Source of the DNA: Bacillus sp. KH172YL63
GTDB taxonomy: Bacteria > Bacillota > Bacilli > Bacillales > Bacillaceae_B
Assembly (NCBI RefSeq): GCF_011398925.1
Contig: NZ_AP022842.1
Span: forward strand, 15,001-79,000
DNA length: 64,000 nt
Direction: 5' to 3'
Under the pieces are notes generated by a model. That model searched no databases, was not told the origin of the DNA, and saw only the letters and a program-made list of their open reading frames with translations. Every line of letters starts with the position of its first letter. The first letter of the stretch is position 1. Shown here piece by piece: positions 21,198 to 35,173 of this stretch. A program made the position numbers and the translations under genes.

Positions 21198-21409
21198 TGT
21201 TTCAGAAATACAAGGATTATAACCATTCATTATATGAAGTGTATCACCTATTGTATCGGTACTAAAAACCCCGATCAGATAAAAGATTCATATCCTCTTA
21301 AAAGTGGTCCCCGCCAGGAGAATTCACTTTTAACAAACTCTATCAAAAGGACAAAGTTGATTGTTTAAAAGGATCATGAAATTCTTTTCTTAAAAAAAGT
21401 GAAATAGTA
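21198..21409. other. Gene-free stretch before the rrn promoters
   Basis: About 210 nt of A+T-rich sequence with no gene visible. It may hold upstream activating sequence for the rrn promoters, but no specific motif can be defended. Confidence 0.5.
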
Positions 21410-21439
21410 TTGACTCTATGTGAGGAAAGGTGCTATTAT
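21410..21439 (+). promoter_or_regulatory. rrn promoter P1
   Basis: TTGACT (21410), 18-bp spacer, TATTAT (21434). Confidence 0.75.
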
Positions 21440-21485
21440 ATTCCTTGTCGCCAAAACAAGGCGGAAAACAAATTTCAAAAAAAGC

Positions 21486-21515
21486 TTGACGCTTTATGAT
21501 GAAAAATGTTATATT
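21486..21515 (+). promoter_or_regulatory. rrn promoter P2
   Basis: TTGACG (21486), 18-bp spacer, TATATT (21510). Tandem with P1 as usual for Bacillus rrn operons. Confidence 0.75.
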
Positions 21516-21555
21516 TAAGAGGTGCTCAAGAGAGCTCAACTTACATTGAACCTTG

Positions 21556-21570
21556 AAAACTGAACAAAAC
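21556..21570 (+). other. 16S processing stem, upstream strand
   Basis: AAAACTGAACAAAAC is perfectly complementary over 15 nt to 23196-23210, just beyond the 16S 3' end. The two would form the RNase III type stem enclosing 16S. Confidence 0.8.
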
Positions 21571-21622
21571 AAGACAATACGTCAACGTTAATTCTAGATT
21601 TATTTTAAAGAGCTATTCAAAC

Positions 21623-23166
<1,544 letters not shown>

Positions 23167-23195
23167 AGATTTAACTAAAACGTTTGACAGTCGAA

Positions 23196-23210
23196 GTTTT
23201 GTTCAGTTTT
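23196..23210 (+). other. 16S processing stem, downstream strand
   Basis: GTTTTGTTCAGTTTT pairs with 21556-21570. Confidence 0.8.
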
Positions 23211-23270
23211 GATGGTTCAATCATCAAAAACAATGATAAGCACGCCTTATCATTCATCTTTATGGGATAT

Positions 23271-23347
<77 letters not shown>

Positions 23348-23361
23348 TATTCTTCCCTTTA

Positions 23362-23437
23362 GGGGCCATAGCTCAGTTGGTAGAGCGCCTGCCTTGCACG
23401 CAGGAGGTCAGCGGTTCGATCCCGCTAGGCTCCACCA
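23362..23437 (+). tRNA. tRNA-Ala (UGC)
   Basis: 76 nt, anticodon loop CTTGCAC, G3-U70 identity pair present, CCA encoded. The acceptor arm has an A7-A66 mismatch (GGGGCCA against AGGCTCC), which may reflect the mixed consensus of this operon. Confidence 0.96.
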
Positions 23438-23491
23438 AAGATTTTTGCGTAAGCAAAATATCTAACCATATTGTCTCTTCTGAGACACATT

Positions 23492-23514
23492 TGTTCTTTG
23501 AAAACTAGATAAAG
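23492..23514 (+). promoter_or_regulatory. boxA-like antitermination site and 23S processing stem
   Basis: TGTTCTTTGAAAAC (23492-23505) resembles the boxA of Bacillus rrn leaders and spacers. The overlapping AAAACTAGATAAAG (23501-23514) is complementary to 26572-26585 beyond the 23S 3' end, forming the 23S processing stem. Confidence 0.65.
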
Positions 23515-23583
23515 ATAAATTGATAGTCAAGAAATTACCGAGTATCGCCATTTTAGGTTTTAAACCTTATGTAACAACCAATT

Positions 23584-26514
<2,931 letters not shown>

Positions 26515-26612
26515 CAAAGAGTCATATTTATATGAACAATCGGCTGATATTCGGCTTTCTTGACATCAATTCTTTATCTAGTTTTGAAGGAACAAACCTT
26601 CAATTTAATATT

Positions 26613-26731
<119 letters not shown>

Positions 26732-26742
26732 AATAGTGGAAA

Positions 26743-26772
26743 GAGCAGCTCTTTAGGGAGCTGCTTTTTTTT
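26743..26772 (+). terminator. rrn operon terminator
   Basis: AGCAGCTC / GAGCTGCT stem and T8; same hairpin as 1302-1331. Confidence 0.9.
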
Positions 26773-26856
26773 GTGTTGGTTTTTTTGGAGTGGGGGCTTC
26801 CGGGGTTGAGGGTAGTGCTTGAGTCGGATGGTAGTGGGGAGCACAAGAAGGTTGTA

Positions 26857-26983
26857 GACGTGATGGAGTGAAGAAGATCTTTGTTTTGGTTACGATATAG
26901 GGATCTGGAGATTAGTCGCAGCATTAGCGCAGGTGGTGTGGTAGTTGGGTTGCGAAATTAGGGTGTGGAATATCACCAGGCGA
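26857..26983 (+). pseudogene. Decayed 5S rRNA-like copy
   Basis: Core GGTAGTTGGG followed by AGGGTGTGGAATATCACCAGGC tracks the 3' half of 5S (GGTAGTTGGGGG, then GAGAGTAGGACGTCGCCAGGC). The hairpin at 26994-27023 stands where the terminator should be. Collinear with 1414-1533, so this flank was duplicated with the operon or is kept similar by recombination. Confidence 0.5.
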
Positions 26984-26993
26984 ATAGTTCAGA

Positions 26994-27023
26994 AGGGTAG
27001 CTCTGTGAGAGATACTCTTTTTT
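26994..27023 (+). terminator. Second terminator-like hairpin behind the decayed 5S
   Basis: GGGTAGCTCT / AGAGATACTC followed by T6; counterpart of 1545-1575. Confidence 0.5.
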
Positions 27024-27159
27024 GGTTGGTGTGGATGTGGGAGGGGAGTGGTTGAGGGGGTGCTTCCGGGGAAGGGACGTTGTAAGAAAGTCTGAATTTA
27101 GGAAATTAGTAAGCATTGTCCCAAGCATCTCAAAGACGAAATGGGTAATATTGTTAAAA

Positions 27160-27274
27160 GACGCATAAACTAAGTAAAGAGACGCATAAATGAAAAAAAC
27201 GACGCATAAACCTCCGAAAGAGACGCAAAAAACCCTAAAAGTGACGCATAAACCTTTCAAAATGACGCAATCGA
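27160..27274. repeat. 21-bp tandem repeat, 5 units plus a partial unit
   Basis: GACGCATAAA (one unit GACGCAAAAA) at 27160, 27181, 27201, 27222 and 27243, then GACGCAATCGAC. One unit more than the 1695-1789 array, otherwise matching unit by unit. Confidence 0.85.
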
Positions 27275-27710
27275 CAGGTACACGCCATTCAAACAAGCTC
27301 TCCTTTCTATGAAAATCTCAACTTTTATATCTCCATGCCTTCTTTCTTAAAAGTTTTTATAAAAAATGCTTTCATATAATGGTGTTTCTCATAAAAAACT
27401 GAACATATTCTCATTCATCTATCTAAACCGTCTCCTATCCCAATCATCTGGGTGGTCATCACCCACAAAAATAAAATTATTGGTCTGAAGTCAGACCGCC
27501 ATCCCGCCATCCCGCCGCCATCCCGCCGCCCCGCCACCAAGCCACCTCATCACACCAACAGACCACCACCCCGCCACAAGGCCACATACCCGTCCGCACC
27601 CCACTCCCCATCACCTCCCCCAATCTTTTTCAATAAGACATACACAGAGCGGCCCATTTCAACATAAGATAAAATACACTTGATTATTCTGTCAGTTTCA
27701 ATGTTTTAAA
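27275..27710. other. Gene-free rrn flank with palindrome and C-rich tract
   Basis: A perfect palindrome GGTCTGAAGTCAGACC at 27482-27497 is followed by a 130-nt C-rich, G-poor low-complexity tract with repeated ATCCCGCC. No gene is credible. The rest is A+T-rich. Confidence 0.6.
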
Positions 27711-27714
27711 TTAT

Positions 27715-27745
27715 GTATACATTTCTTTCGTTTGAGGCAGAATAG
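27715..27745 (+). promoter_or_regulatory. Possible sigma-F promoter of csfB
   Basis: GTATA (27715) and GGCAGAATAG (27736) with a 16-bp spacer. Spacing and -35 fit sigma-F, while the -10 has about two mismatches. csfB is sigma-F dependent in B. subtilis. Confidence 0.35.
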
Positions 27746-27768
27746 ATTGTATGGAGGTGGAGAGCCAT

Positions 27769-27966
27769 ATGGGAAATCCGGAGCGTAAGGCTACAGAAGA
27801 GTGTATTGTGTGTCACGTCGAGAAGAAGGTCGGAATCCATCTGTACACATCGTTTATCTGCACAGATTGTGAGCATGAAATGGTGCGAACTGAAACGAAT
27901 GATCCTTTGTATAAAACGTTTATCCAGAGATTGAAAAAAGTGAATACACCGCAAATCTATTCATAA
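27769..27966 (+). CDS. csfB: Anti-sigma factor CsfB (Gin)
   Basis: 65 residues. Forespore protein that inhibits sigma-G (and sigma-E) early in sporulation. Two CxxC zinc pairs, CIVC and CTDC, around GIHLYTSFI, and the conserved end NTPQIYS. I start at ATG 27769, right after GGAGGTGGAG; the ATG at 27751 overlaps that ribosome site. Adjacent to rrn as in B. subtilis; xpaC and yaaN, which follow csfB there, are absent. Confidence 0.92.
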   Translation: MGNPERKATEECIVCHVEKKVGIHLYTSFICTDCEHEMVRTETNDPLYKTFIQRLKKVNTPQIYS

Positions 27967-28000
27967 CCGGGAGTTTTTCAGGGTTATGATTTTTTTTGTT
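27962..28000 (+). terminator. csfB terminator
   Basis: CATAACC paired with GGGTTATG, followed by T8. The stem overlaps the csfB stop codon. Confidence 0.75.
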
Positions 28001-28090
28001 TGACCTGCTGGGCATTTGTTTTTTCTGTGATTCTCGGTAGGATGTTGTGGTACGATATGAGTGGACATTTATGTTGAGGAGATATTTATC

Positions 28091-29503
28091 ATGACATTAG
28101 ATCATCGCAGGACACCACTTATAGAGGCGATTGAACGGCATCGGTCCCGGGAGCCGGTTTCTTTTCATGTGCCGGGCCATAAGAACGGCCTGCTTGCGGG
28201 GAGTCAGTTATATGAGTATGATCTGACAGAACTGACGGGTTTGGACGATTTGCATGATCCGGGTGAGGCGATAGCGGAAGCGGAAGAGCTGTTAAGGGAT
28301 GTGTATGGTTCCCTGAAGAGCTACTTCCTCGTGAATGGGAGTACGGTCGGGAATATGGCTGCGCTCCTTGCTTCGTGTTCACAGGGGGATGTGGTCTTCG
28401 TCCAGCGGAATTGTCATAAGTCGGTGTTGAACGGGATCAGGCTCGCGAAGGCTGTGCCGGTTTTTATAGAAACTGAATTCAATGAAGAGGGATCTGCACT
28501 CGGTATCCGCCTTGATGGTGTGAAGGAAGCATTGAAGGCATATCCACACGTAAAGGCATGTGTGCTGACGTTTCCGACTTATTATGGATTTACGTATCAT
28601 ATTGGTGAAATCATAGAAGAGTTGCATAAAGAGGATGTCTTATGCATTGTGGATGAAGCGCATGGTGCTCATTTGGCAGTCGGATCGCCGTTCCCTCGTT
28701 CATCGATGGAGGTCGGGGCGGATATCGTCGTCCATTCGGCACATAAAATGCTTCCTGCGATGACGATGGGATCATATTTACATATAAACAGCCCGAGGGT
28801 GAATGAGCGCAGGGTGAGTGACTACTTATCCATGCTGCAATCAAGCAGTCCGTCGTATCCGATCATGGCTTCATTGGACGGGGCAAGATCATATATCGGG
28901 ACGTTCACGAAGGAAGACCTGAATGAGAATCTGAAGGAGGTCTCCCGGTTTGTACAAGTTATAGAAGGGATTCATCCTCAATTGAAGGTAAAGCGGCCCA
29001 ACGATCCCTTAAAACTCCTTCTGAAGCTTGAGGGAAGGACTGGTTATGATCTTCAAAGATTATTAGAGTCAGAAGGAATTTATCCGGAACTCGCCGATCC
29101 TGGTCAAGTGCTGCTCATCCTTCCTCTCGTGAAAAAGGGACATTCCTTCCCTTATGATGAAGCGCTGGAGAGGATCCGTCGGGCAGTGGGCAATGAAGAT
29201 ATGCTGGATGTGATTCTTCCGGACGAGATAAAGTATGATAGCAGGGAAGCTCTATTTTCTACCCTCGCATTAAGTTTTGAAGAGATGGACGGAAGAGAGG
29301 AAGTCCTTGTTTCGGTGGAGGAAGCGGAAGGGAAGATATCTGCAGGGATGGTCATTCCGTATCCACCGGGGATTCCTATCCTCGTACCTGGGGAAAGGAT
29401 CACACCAGGAGCGTTAAAGAGATTACAGATTTATGTAGACAATCATGCAAGCATACAGGGACATCATCGCTTAGGTGAGAACGGTTTGTATGTGTATCGA
29501 TAA
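28091..29503 (+). CDS. yaaO: PLP-dependent Orn/Lys/Arg decarboxylase family protein
   Basis: 470 residues, fold-type I PLP enzyme. The Schiff-base lysine lies in HSAHKMLPA, preceded by the Asp/His motif VDEAHGAHLAVG. The N-terminus has the family signature PGHKNG and the C-terminal domain ends with NHASIQGHH. Members decarboxylate arginine, lysine or ornithine; which one is used here cannot be told from sequence. ATG 28091 follows GAGGAG. tmk follows 18 nt later, so co-transcribed with it. Confidence 0.92.
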   Translation: MTLDHRRTPLIEAIERHRSREPVSFHVPGHKNGLLAGSQLYEYDLTELTGLDDLHDPGEAIAEAEELLRDVYGSLKSYFLVNGSTVGNMAALLASCSQGDVVFVQRNCHKSVLNGIRLAKAVPVFIETEFNEEGSALGIRLDGVKEALKAYPHVKACVLTFPTYYGFTYHIGEIIEELHKEDVLCIVDEAHGAHLAVGSPFPRSSMEVGADIVVHSAHKMLPAMTMGSYLHINSPRVNERRVSDYLSMLQSSSPSYPIMASLDGARSYIGTFTKEDLNENLKEVSRFVQVIEGIHPQLKVKRPNDPLKLLLKLEGRTGYDLQRLLESEGIYPELADPGQVLLILPLVKKGHSFPYDEALERIRRAVGNEDMLDVILPDEIKYDSREALFSTLALSFEEMDGREEVLVSVEEAEGKISAGMVIPYPPGIPILVPGERITPGALKRLQIYVDNHASIQGHHRLGENGLYVYR

Positions 29504-29521
29504 GCAAGTGGAGGAAAAGAC

Positions 29522-30154
29522 ATGACAAAAGGATTATTCATTACAGTTGAGGGCCCTGAGGGTGCCGGTAAATCAACGATATTAGCCAGGTTATATGAAC
29601 AGTTGCTTGAGGATGGCGTCGATGTCATTCAGACAAGGGAGCCAGGTGGCATTTCGATTGCTGAACAGATTCGGGAAGTGATTTTGAATACAGGAAACAC
29701 GGAAATGGATAAACGGACGGAAGCCCTCCTCTATGCGGCAGCAAGACGGCAGCATCTGGTGGAGAAGGTGATCCCTGCACTGGAAGCGGGCAAGATTGTG
29801 ATTTGTGACCGTTTCATCGACAGCTCCCTTGCTTATCAGGGGAAAGCCCGTGGCATCGGGATGGAAGAAGTGATGAAGATCAACCAGTTTGCCATCGAGG
29901 ATCAGATGCCGGACCTTACACTGTATTTTGATATCGATCCTGAAGAAGGTCTGAAGAGGATTGCCAGGCACAGCGGCAGAGAAGTGAACCGTTTGGATCT
30001 CGAATCGATGGAATTCCATACCCGTGTCCGGGAAGGATATCAGACGTTGATCAGTCAGTACCCTGACAGGATTCAAATCATTGATGCCAGCAAGCCTGTT
30101 GAAGCGGTGTTTGCAAATGCTTATCAAGTGTTGACGGATTACTTGCAAAAATAA
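29522..30154 (+). CDS. tmk: Thymidylate kinase
   Basis: 210 residues. Phosphorylates dTMP to dTDP. P-loop GPEGAGKST (11-19), DR-containing motif [13 protein letters not shown] and TREPGG substrate motif are intact. Start after GTGGAGG. Upstream of darA-yaaR-holB, a replication-linked group. Confidence 0.97.
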   Translation: MTKGLFITVEGPEGAGKSTILARLYEQLLEDGVDVIQTREPGGISIAEQIREVILNTGNTEMDKRTEALLYAAARRQHLVEKVIPALEAGKIVICDRFIDSSLAYQGKARGIGMEEVMKINQFAIEDQMPDLTLYFDIDPEEGLKRIARHSGREVNRLDLESMEFHTRVREGYQTLISQYPDRIQIIDASKPVEAVFANAYQVLTDYLQK

Positions 30155-30170
30155 CCCTCGATGAGGCGGA

Positions 30171-30214
30171 TTTCTCAGCAAAAATTGGTGCCGGGAAGTC
30201 CGCTTCTTTTTTAG
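30171..30214 (+). terminator. Possible tmk terminator
   Basis: GCGGATTT paired with AAGTCCGC across a long loop, then T6. Weak because of the loop size. Confidence 0.45.
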
Positions 30215-30263
30215 AGTAAACGTGTATGTGACGTCTGTTCAATGATATAATAGAAGGAAGTAA

Positions 30264-30620
<357 letters not shown>

Positions 30621-30637
30621 AAGTGAGGAAATAAGCT

Positions 30638-31078
30638 ATGAAAATTAATCAGGACCACCGAGTGTCCTTAGATAAAGTGCCGAAAGATCAACGAGCCGGT
30701 GGAACCGGGCAGGCGAAGTTCGGTCAGCTTGTCCACAAGCACGACCAGAAGATGCAGGTGGAAGAGCTCAATAAGCTTCTCGGGACGATAGAAGATGCCG
30801 GCAACCGCCTGGCCAAATCCCGAACGTTCCGGGATCTTGCCAAGTATAAGACACTGGTGAAGAAGTTCGTCCGTGAAGCGGTGGATTTCGGTATGGATCT
30901 GAAGCAATCCCATACATGGAATCAATACGGCGAAGGCCGCAAGCTGAATATTGTGGAAACGATCGATCAGGAGCTTGTCGGATTGACCGAGGATGTCTTG
31001 GATAAAGAGAAGAAATCCATTGATCTATTGGGGAAAATCGGAGAAATCAAAGGATTGCTCATTAATCTTTATACGTAA
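30638..31078 (+). CDS. yaaR: YaaR family protein (DUF327)
   Basis: 146 residues, helical and charged, no membrane segment. Conserved in Firmicutes between darA and holB; function unknown. Motif HTWNQYGEGRKLNIVETID is typical. Begins 17 nt after darA and ends 17 nt before holB, so operon. Confidence 0.92.
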   Translation: MKINQDHRVSLDKVPKDQRAGGTGQAKFGQLVHKHDQKMQVEELNKLLGTIEDAGNRLAKSRTFRDLAKYKTLVKKFVREAVDFGMDLKQSHTWNQYGEGRKLNIVETIDQELVGLTEDVLDKEKKSIDLLGKIGEIKGLLINLYT

Positions 31079-31095
31079 GAGAGTGATGTATAGAT

Positions 31096-32079
31096 ATGAA
31101 GTTTGAAGAAATATACCCATTTCAGCCCGTCGTCCTTCAGATGCTTCAGAACAGTATATTGAAGGACCGGGTTGCCCATGCCTATTTATTCGAAGGGGAA
31201 AAAGGGACCCGAAAGAAAGAAATGAGCATCCTTTACGCGAAAGCGCTGCTGTGCGTGAATGCTGCAGACGGGAAGCCGTGTGAGAGCTGTTCCAACTGCC
31301 GGAGGGTCAACAATGGGAATCATCCGGATCTGCATATGGTGGAGCCGGACGGACTTTCAATCAAGAAAGATCAAATCAAGAGTCTGCAGGAAGAATTCTC
31401 GAAAACCGGTGTTGAGTCCAAAAAGAAACTCTACATCATCGTCCATGCAGACAAAATGACGGCCAATGCGGCTAACAGTCTCCTCAAGTTTCTTGAAGAG
31501 CCGTTAGCCGATACAACGGCAATTCTGATCACGGAGAACATCCATAGGATCCTGCCTACGATTCTGTCGAGATGCCAGACGATTTCATTCAAACCTTTGC
31601 CGAAGGAACAGCTTGCCAAACAATTATTGGAAGAGGGGATCCCCCCTCATCTTGCCATGCTGGCGGCCAATTTAACCAATCATTATGAGGATGCTGTAGA
31701 AATATGTCAAAATGAGTGGTTTGCACAAGCAAGAATAATAGTGTTAAAATTGTATGAAGTCCTCCAAAAAAGTCCCTTCCAAGCAATGGTCAAAATACAA
31801 GAGGATTTTGTACAGCACTTCAAAGAAAAAGATCAAGTCGATCGAGCATTGGATCTTTTACTTCTAATATATAAAGACTTACTCCATATCCAGCTGGGAA
31901 AAGAAGAACAGCTCGTGTACCCGGACCAAAAGGAAAACTGGAAATCAAACGCACTTCAAGTATCAACCAACCGTCTTTCTACTAATATGACGGCGATCCT
32001 TGAAGCAAAACGCAAATTAAACGCCAATATGAATTCGCAGCTGCTAGTAGAACAGCTCATGCTAAAACTGCAGGGGTGA
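31096..32079 (+). CDS. holB: DNA polymerase III subunit delta'
   Basis: 327 residues. Clamp-loader subunit partnering DnaX. AAA+ fold with a zinc-type Cys cluster (CVNAADGKPCESCSNC) and the SRC motif in LSRCQTISF, but a degenerate P-loop (EGEKGTRKKEM), as normal for delta'. Start ATG, ribosome site AGAGAGTGATG. Upstream of ricT by 7 nt. Confidence 0.95.
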   Translation: MKFEEIYPFQPVVLQMLQNSILKDRVAHAYLFEGEKGTRKKEMSILYAKALLCVNAADGKPCESCSNCRRVNNGNHPDLHMVEPDGLSIKKDQIKSLQEEFSKTGVESKKKLYIIVHADKMTANAANSLLKFLEEPLADTTAILITENIHRILPTILSRCQTISFKPLPKEQLAKQLLEEGIPPHLAMLAANLTNHYEDAVEICQNEWFAQARIIVLKLYEVLQKSPFQAMVKIQEDFVQHFKEKDQVDRALDLLLLIYKDLLHIQLGKEEQLVYPDQKENWKSNALQVSTNRLSTNMTAILEAKRKLNANMNSQLLVEQLMLKLQG

Positions 32080-32086
32080 TGGTCCT

Positions 32087-32914
32087 TTGTACGATGTTGT
32101 AGGAGTCCGTTTTAAAAAGGCGGGTAAAATCTATTATTTCGATCCCGGGGAACTGGACATTCAGAAAGATTGCTATGTAATCGTTGAAACAGTCCGCGGC
32201 GTCGAATTTGGAAAAGTAGTCGTAGAGAGAAAGCAAGTCGGAGAAAATGATGTAGTGCTTCCATTGAAGAAAGTGATTCGGATCGCCGATCAAAAAGATC
32301 GTTTGATCGTAGAAGAGAACAAATCTTCTGCAACGGAAGCTTATAATGTATGTTGTGATAAAATTAATCAGCACCAATTAGATATGAAACTGGTAGATGT
32401 AGAATATACATTTGACCGCAATAAAGTCATATTCTACTTTACCGCTGATGGACGTGTTGATTTCCGGGAGCTGGTGAAAGATCTGGCTTCGATTTTCCGT
32501 ACGCGCATTGAACTTCGTCAGATTGGCGTTCGAGACGAAGCGAAAATGCTGGGTGGTATTGGTCCTTGTGGCCGCATGCTATGTTGTTCTACCTTTTTGG
32601 GTGATTTTGAACCTGTGTCGATTAAAATGGCAAAGGATCAAAATTTATCCCTTAATCCAACGAAGATCTCAGGTTTATGCGGACGCTTGATGTGCTGCCT
32701 TAAGTACGAGAATGATGAGTATGAACAAGCGAAGGAAGAGTTGCCTGATATCGGAGAAGTGATTAAGACACCTCACGGAAAAGGAAAAGTGGTAGGTCTT
32801 AACATTCTGGAACGTATTCTTCAGGTCGAAATTAAAGAAGAAGAGCGGGTCCTGGAATTCACATTAGATGAAATCAAGAATGCAGGTGCCGTATCATTCC
32901 AAGCCACAGAGTAA
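32087..32914 (+). CDS. ricT: RicT/YaaT, stage 0 sporulation and RNase Y-associated protein
   Basis: 275 residues. Forms the RicAFT (Y-complex) with RicA and RicF, which carries [4Fe-4S] clusters, modulates RNase Y and promotes the Spo0A phosphorelay. Cys-rich signatures CGRMLCCS and [10 protein letters not shown] are intact. TTG start at 32087 with GGGGTGAT upstream; N-terminus [20 protein letters not shown] is family typical. Confidence 0.95.
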   Translation: MYDVVGVRFKKAGKIYYFDPGELDIQKDCYVIVETVRGVEFGKVVVERKQVGENDVVLPLKKVIRIADQKDRLIVEENKSSATEAYNVCCDKINQHQLDMKLVDVEYTFDRNKVIFYFTADGRVDFRELVKDLASIFRTRIELRQIGVRDEAKMLGGIGPCGRMLCCSTFLGDFEPVSIKMAKDQNLSLNPTKISGLCGRLMCCLKYENDEYEQAKEELPDIGEVIKTPHGKGKVVGLNILERILQVEIKEEERVLEFTLDEIKNAGAVSFQATE

Positions 32915-32928
32915 CGGGGTGTAGTATC

Positions 32929-33303
32929 GTGGATAAAAAAGAGTTCTTTGATTCAGTCAGTAACATGGAACAACAAATCGGTCATTTATATCACCAATTA
33001 GGTGAGCTCAAACAATGCCTAGCTGAAATGATGGAAGAAAATCATTCTCTAAAGCTGGAAAATGAACATTTGCGCCGTAGACTGGAACAAACAGAGAACT
33101 TACCTAAAAAGGGTCAAACAGAAAGCGATGCGGATATGACGGGTGAGTCGGATTTAGAAGATAAAACACTGGATATCGGCGAAGGGTATGACAACCTTGC
33201 CCGCTTATACCAGGAAGGATTCCATATTTGTAATATACATTTCGGAAGTCCCCGGAAGGATGAAGACTGTTTATTCTGCCTCTCTTTCTTAAATAAGAAA
33301 TAA
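32929..33303 (+). CDS. yabA: Replication initiation control protein YabA
   Basis: 124 residues. Negative regulator of DnaA that also binds DnaN. N-terminal leucine-zipper coiled coil (about 1-60), linker, and C-terminal zinc domain ending [22 protein letters not shown] start after GGGGTG. Last gene of the darA-yabA group, followed by a terminator-like hairpin. Confidence 0.95.
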   Translation: MDKKEFFDSVSNMEQQIGHLYHQLGELKQCLAEMMEENHSLKLENEHLRRRLEQTENLPKKGQTESDADMTGESDLEDKTLDIGEGYDNLARLYQEGFHICNIHFGSPRKDEDCLFCLSFLNKK

Positions 33304-33353
33304 AGGCAGGATGAGTCCTTCATTGATCGTGACGGAAGAATAGCATACACATT

Positions 33354-33394
33354 AGAAAGGGCTGATCCATGAAAAAGGGATTGGTCCTTTTTAG
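33354..33394 (+). terminator. Terminator after yabA
   Basis: AAAGGGCTGATCC pairs with GGATTGGTCCTTT (several G-U), then T-rich sequence. Confidence 0.6.
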
Positions 33395-33450
33395 CGCTGT
33401 GACAGGCATAATAGCAGTAACATATATAATAGAAGGAAATGAGGAAAGGC

Positions 33451-34206
33451 ATGGTTCAGTTAAAAGAAGATGAGCGTTTAGATTATTTATTGGCTGAGGA
33501 TATGAGAATCATTCAAAGTCCATCTGTTTTCTCTTTTTCAACGGATGCTGTCCTGTTGGCCCATTTCAGTTATTTACCGATTCATAAAGGGAAAGTGGTG
33601 GATCTTTGCTCCGGCAACGGCATCATCCCCTTATTGTTGAGTGCCAGGACCAATGTGTCCATTACCGGTGTGGAAATACAGGAACGGCTGTATGATATGG
33701 CCCAAAGGAGTGTCGAGTATAACGATCGCAAGCAACAGATCTCGATGGTACAGGGTGATGTGAAGGAAATCGACAGCCTCCTCCATCATTCACACTATGA
33801 TGTGGTCACCTGCAATCCTCCTTATTTCAATACGCCGCCAGGAGATAAACGGAATGTGAATGAGCACTATGCGATCGCCCGTCACGAAATCCTCTGTTCC
33901 CTTGAGGATACAATCAAGGCATCAAGCTATCTGTTGAAGCAGGGTGGCAAGGCCGCATTTGTCCATCGCCCAGGCAGACTGATGGACATCATGATGCTCA
34001 TGAGGAAGCACCGGCTGGAGCCGAAGAGGCTGCGTTTTGTTTATCCAAAGCCGGGACGGGAAGCCAATACCATCTTAATAGAAGGAATCAAGGACGGAAA
34101 GCCGGATTTGAAAATCCTGCCGCCCCTTTATGTGTATGATGAGCATAATCAATATTCTCAAGAAGTACATGATATGTTATATGGGAAAAATAAAAAGGAA
34201 GAATAA
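33451..34206 (+). CDS. yabB: tRNA1(Val) adenine-N6 methyltransferase family (YabB)
   Basis: 251 residues. Class I SAM methyltransferase of the TrmN6/YfiC type, with SAM motif [14 protein letters not shown] and the N6-adenine motif NPPY ([11 protein letters not shown]). Target assumed to be tRNA by family. I start at ATG 33451 after AGGAAAGG, matching the YabB N-terminus; ATG 33439 is a possible longer start. In B. subtilis yazA (GIY-YIG) follows; here only 22 nt separate it from rsmI. Confidence 0.92.
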   Translation: MVQLKEDERLDYLLAEDMRIIQSPSVFSFSTDAVLLAHFSYLPIHKGKVVDLCSGNGIIPLLLSARTNVSITGVEIQERLYDMAQRSVEYNDRKQQISMVQGDVKEIDSLLHHSHYDVVTCNPPYFNTPPGDKRNVNEHYAIARHEILCSLEDTIKASSYLLKQGGKAAFVHRPGRLMDIMMLMRKHRLEPKRLRFVYPKPGREANTILIEGIKDGKPDLKILPPLYVYDEHNQYSQEVHDMLYGKNKKEE

Positions 34207-34228
34207 ATTTAGGAGGTGAGCTGCCGAC

Positions 34229-35101
34229 ATGAATCAACAGAAAAGCTTTCAAGAAAGTGATATAGGGAGCCTTTATCTCGTCCCTACCCCGATCGGAAAC
34301 CTGGAGGACATGACGTTCCGTGCGATCCGGATGATGAAGGAAGCATCAGTCATCGCGGCGGAAGATACCCGGAACACGAAAAAGCTTTGCAACTACTTTG
34401 AGATCGATACGCCGATCATCAGTTATCACGAACATAATAAAGAAAGCAGCGGACCAAAGCTGATTGAGCGGATGGAGAGGGGAGAGCTTATCGCCCTCGT
34501 AAGCGATGCCGGAATGCCGTCGATCTCAGATCCAGGCTATGAACTGGTGAAAGAAGCCATTCAACATGATATCCCCGTCATTCCACTCCCAGGTGCCAAC
34601 GCAGCCCTGACGGCATTGATTGCATCAGGTCTTGCCCCCCAGCCGTTTTATTTCTACGGATTCTTACAGCGGGGAAAAAAAGAAAAGCGGGCAGAGCTAG
34701 AAGCATTGAAGCGTTTGGAAGATACATTCATCCTATATGAATCGCCTCACAGACTGAAAGAAACCTTAAAAGAACTATACAGCTCACTCGGAAATAGACA
34801 GATTGTCATTTGCCGTGAGCTTACGAAAAAGTTTGAGGAATTCATCCGTGGATCCATTGAAGAAGTGCTGGAGTGGGTGAACACCGGGGAAGTCCGGGGC
34901 GAGTTCTGCCTGTTGATTGAAGGGGCAGGCCCGCTTGAACAAGAAGAAGGGGACGCATGGTGGTCCAGTTACTCCCTTCAGGAGCATGTCGAATACTATG
35001 TGAACGAAAAAAACATGACTTCCAAAGAAGCCATCAAAGAAGTCTCGAAAGAACGCTCCCTTCCAAAACGGGAAGTGTATCAGGCCTATCACGTGGAATA
35101 A
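34229..35101 (+). CDS. rsmI: 16S rRNA (cytidine1402-2'-O)-methyltransferase
   Basis: 290 residues of the tetrapyrrole-methylase-like fold. Motifs LYLVPTPIGNLEDMTFRA, AAEDTRNTKKL, SDAGMPSISDPG and PLPGANAALTALIASGL are diagnostic of RsmI, which methylates C1402 in the decoding centre. ATG after AGGAGGTGAG. Confidence 0.97.
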   Translation: MNQQKSFQESDIGSLYLVPTPIGNLEDMTFRAIRMMKEASVIAAEDTRNTKKLCNYFEIDTPIISYHEHNKESSGPKLIERMERGELIALVSDAGMPSISDPGYELVKEAIQHDIPVIPLPGANAALTALIASGLAPQPFYFYGFLQRGKKEKRAELEALKRLEDTFILYESPHRLKETLKELYSSLGNRQIVICRELTKKFEEFIRGSIEEVLEWVNTGEVRGEFCLLIEGAGPLEQEEGDAWWSSYSLQEHVEYYVNEKNMTSKEAIKEVSKERSLPKREVYQAYHVE

Positions 35102-35123
35102 GCTGCGGATAATGGCCCAACAA

Positions 35124-35160
35124 AAAAGGTCTGAGTCGAATGCGACTCAGACCTTTTATA
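35124..35160. terminator. Bidirectional terminator rsmI / abrB
   Basis: AAAGGTCTGAGTCG paired with CGACTCAGACCTTT, 4-nt loop, A/T tracts on both sides, between convergent genes. Confidence 0.9.
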
Positions 35161-35173
35161 TATGAACAACAAA

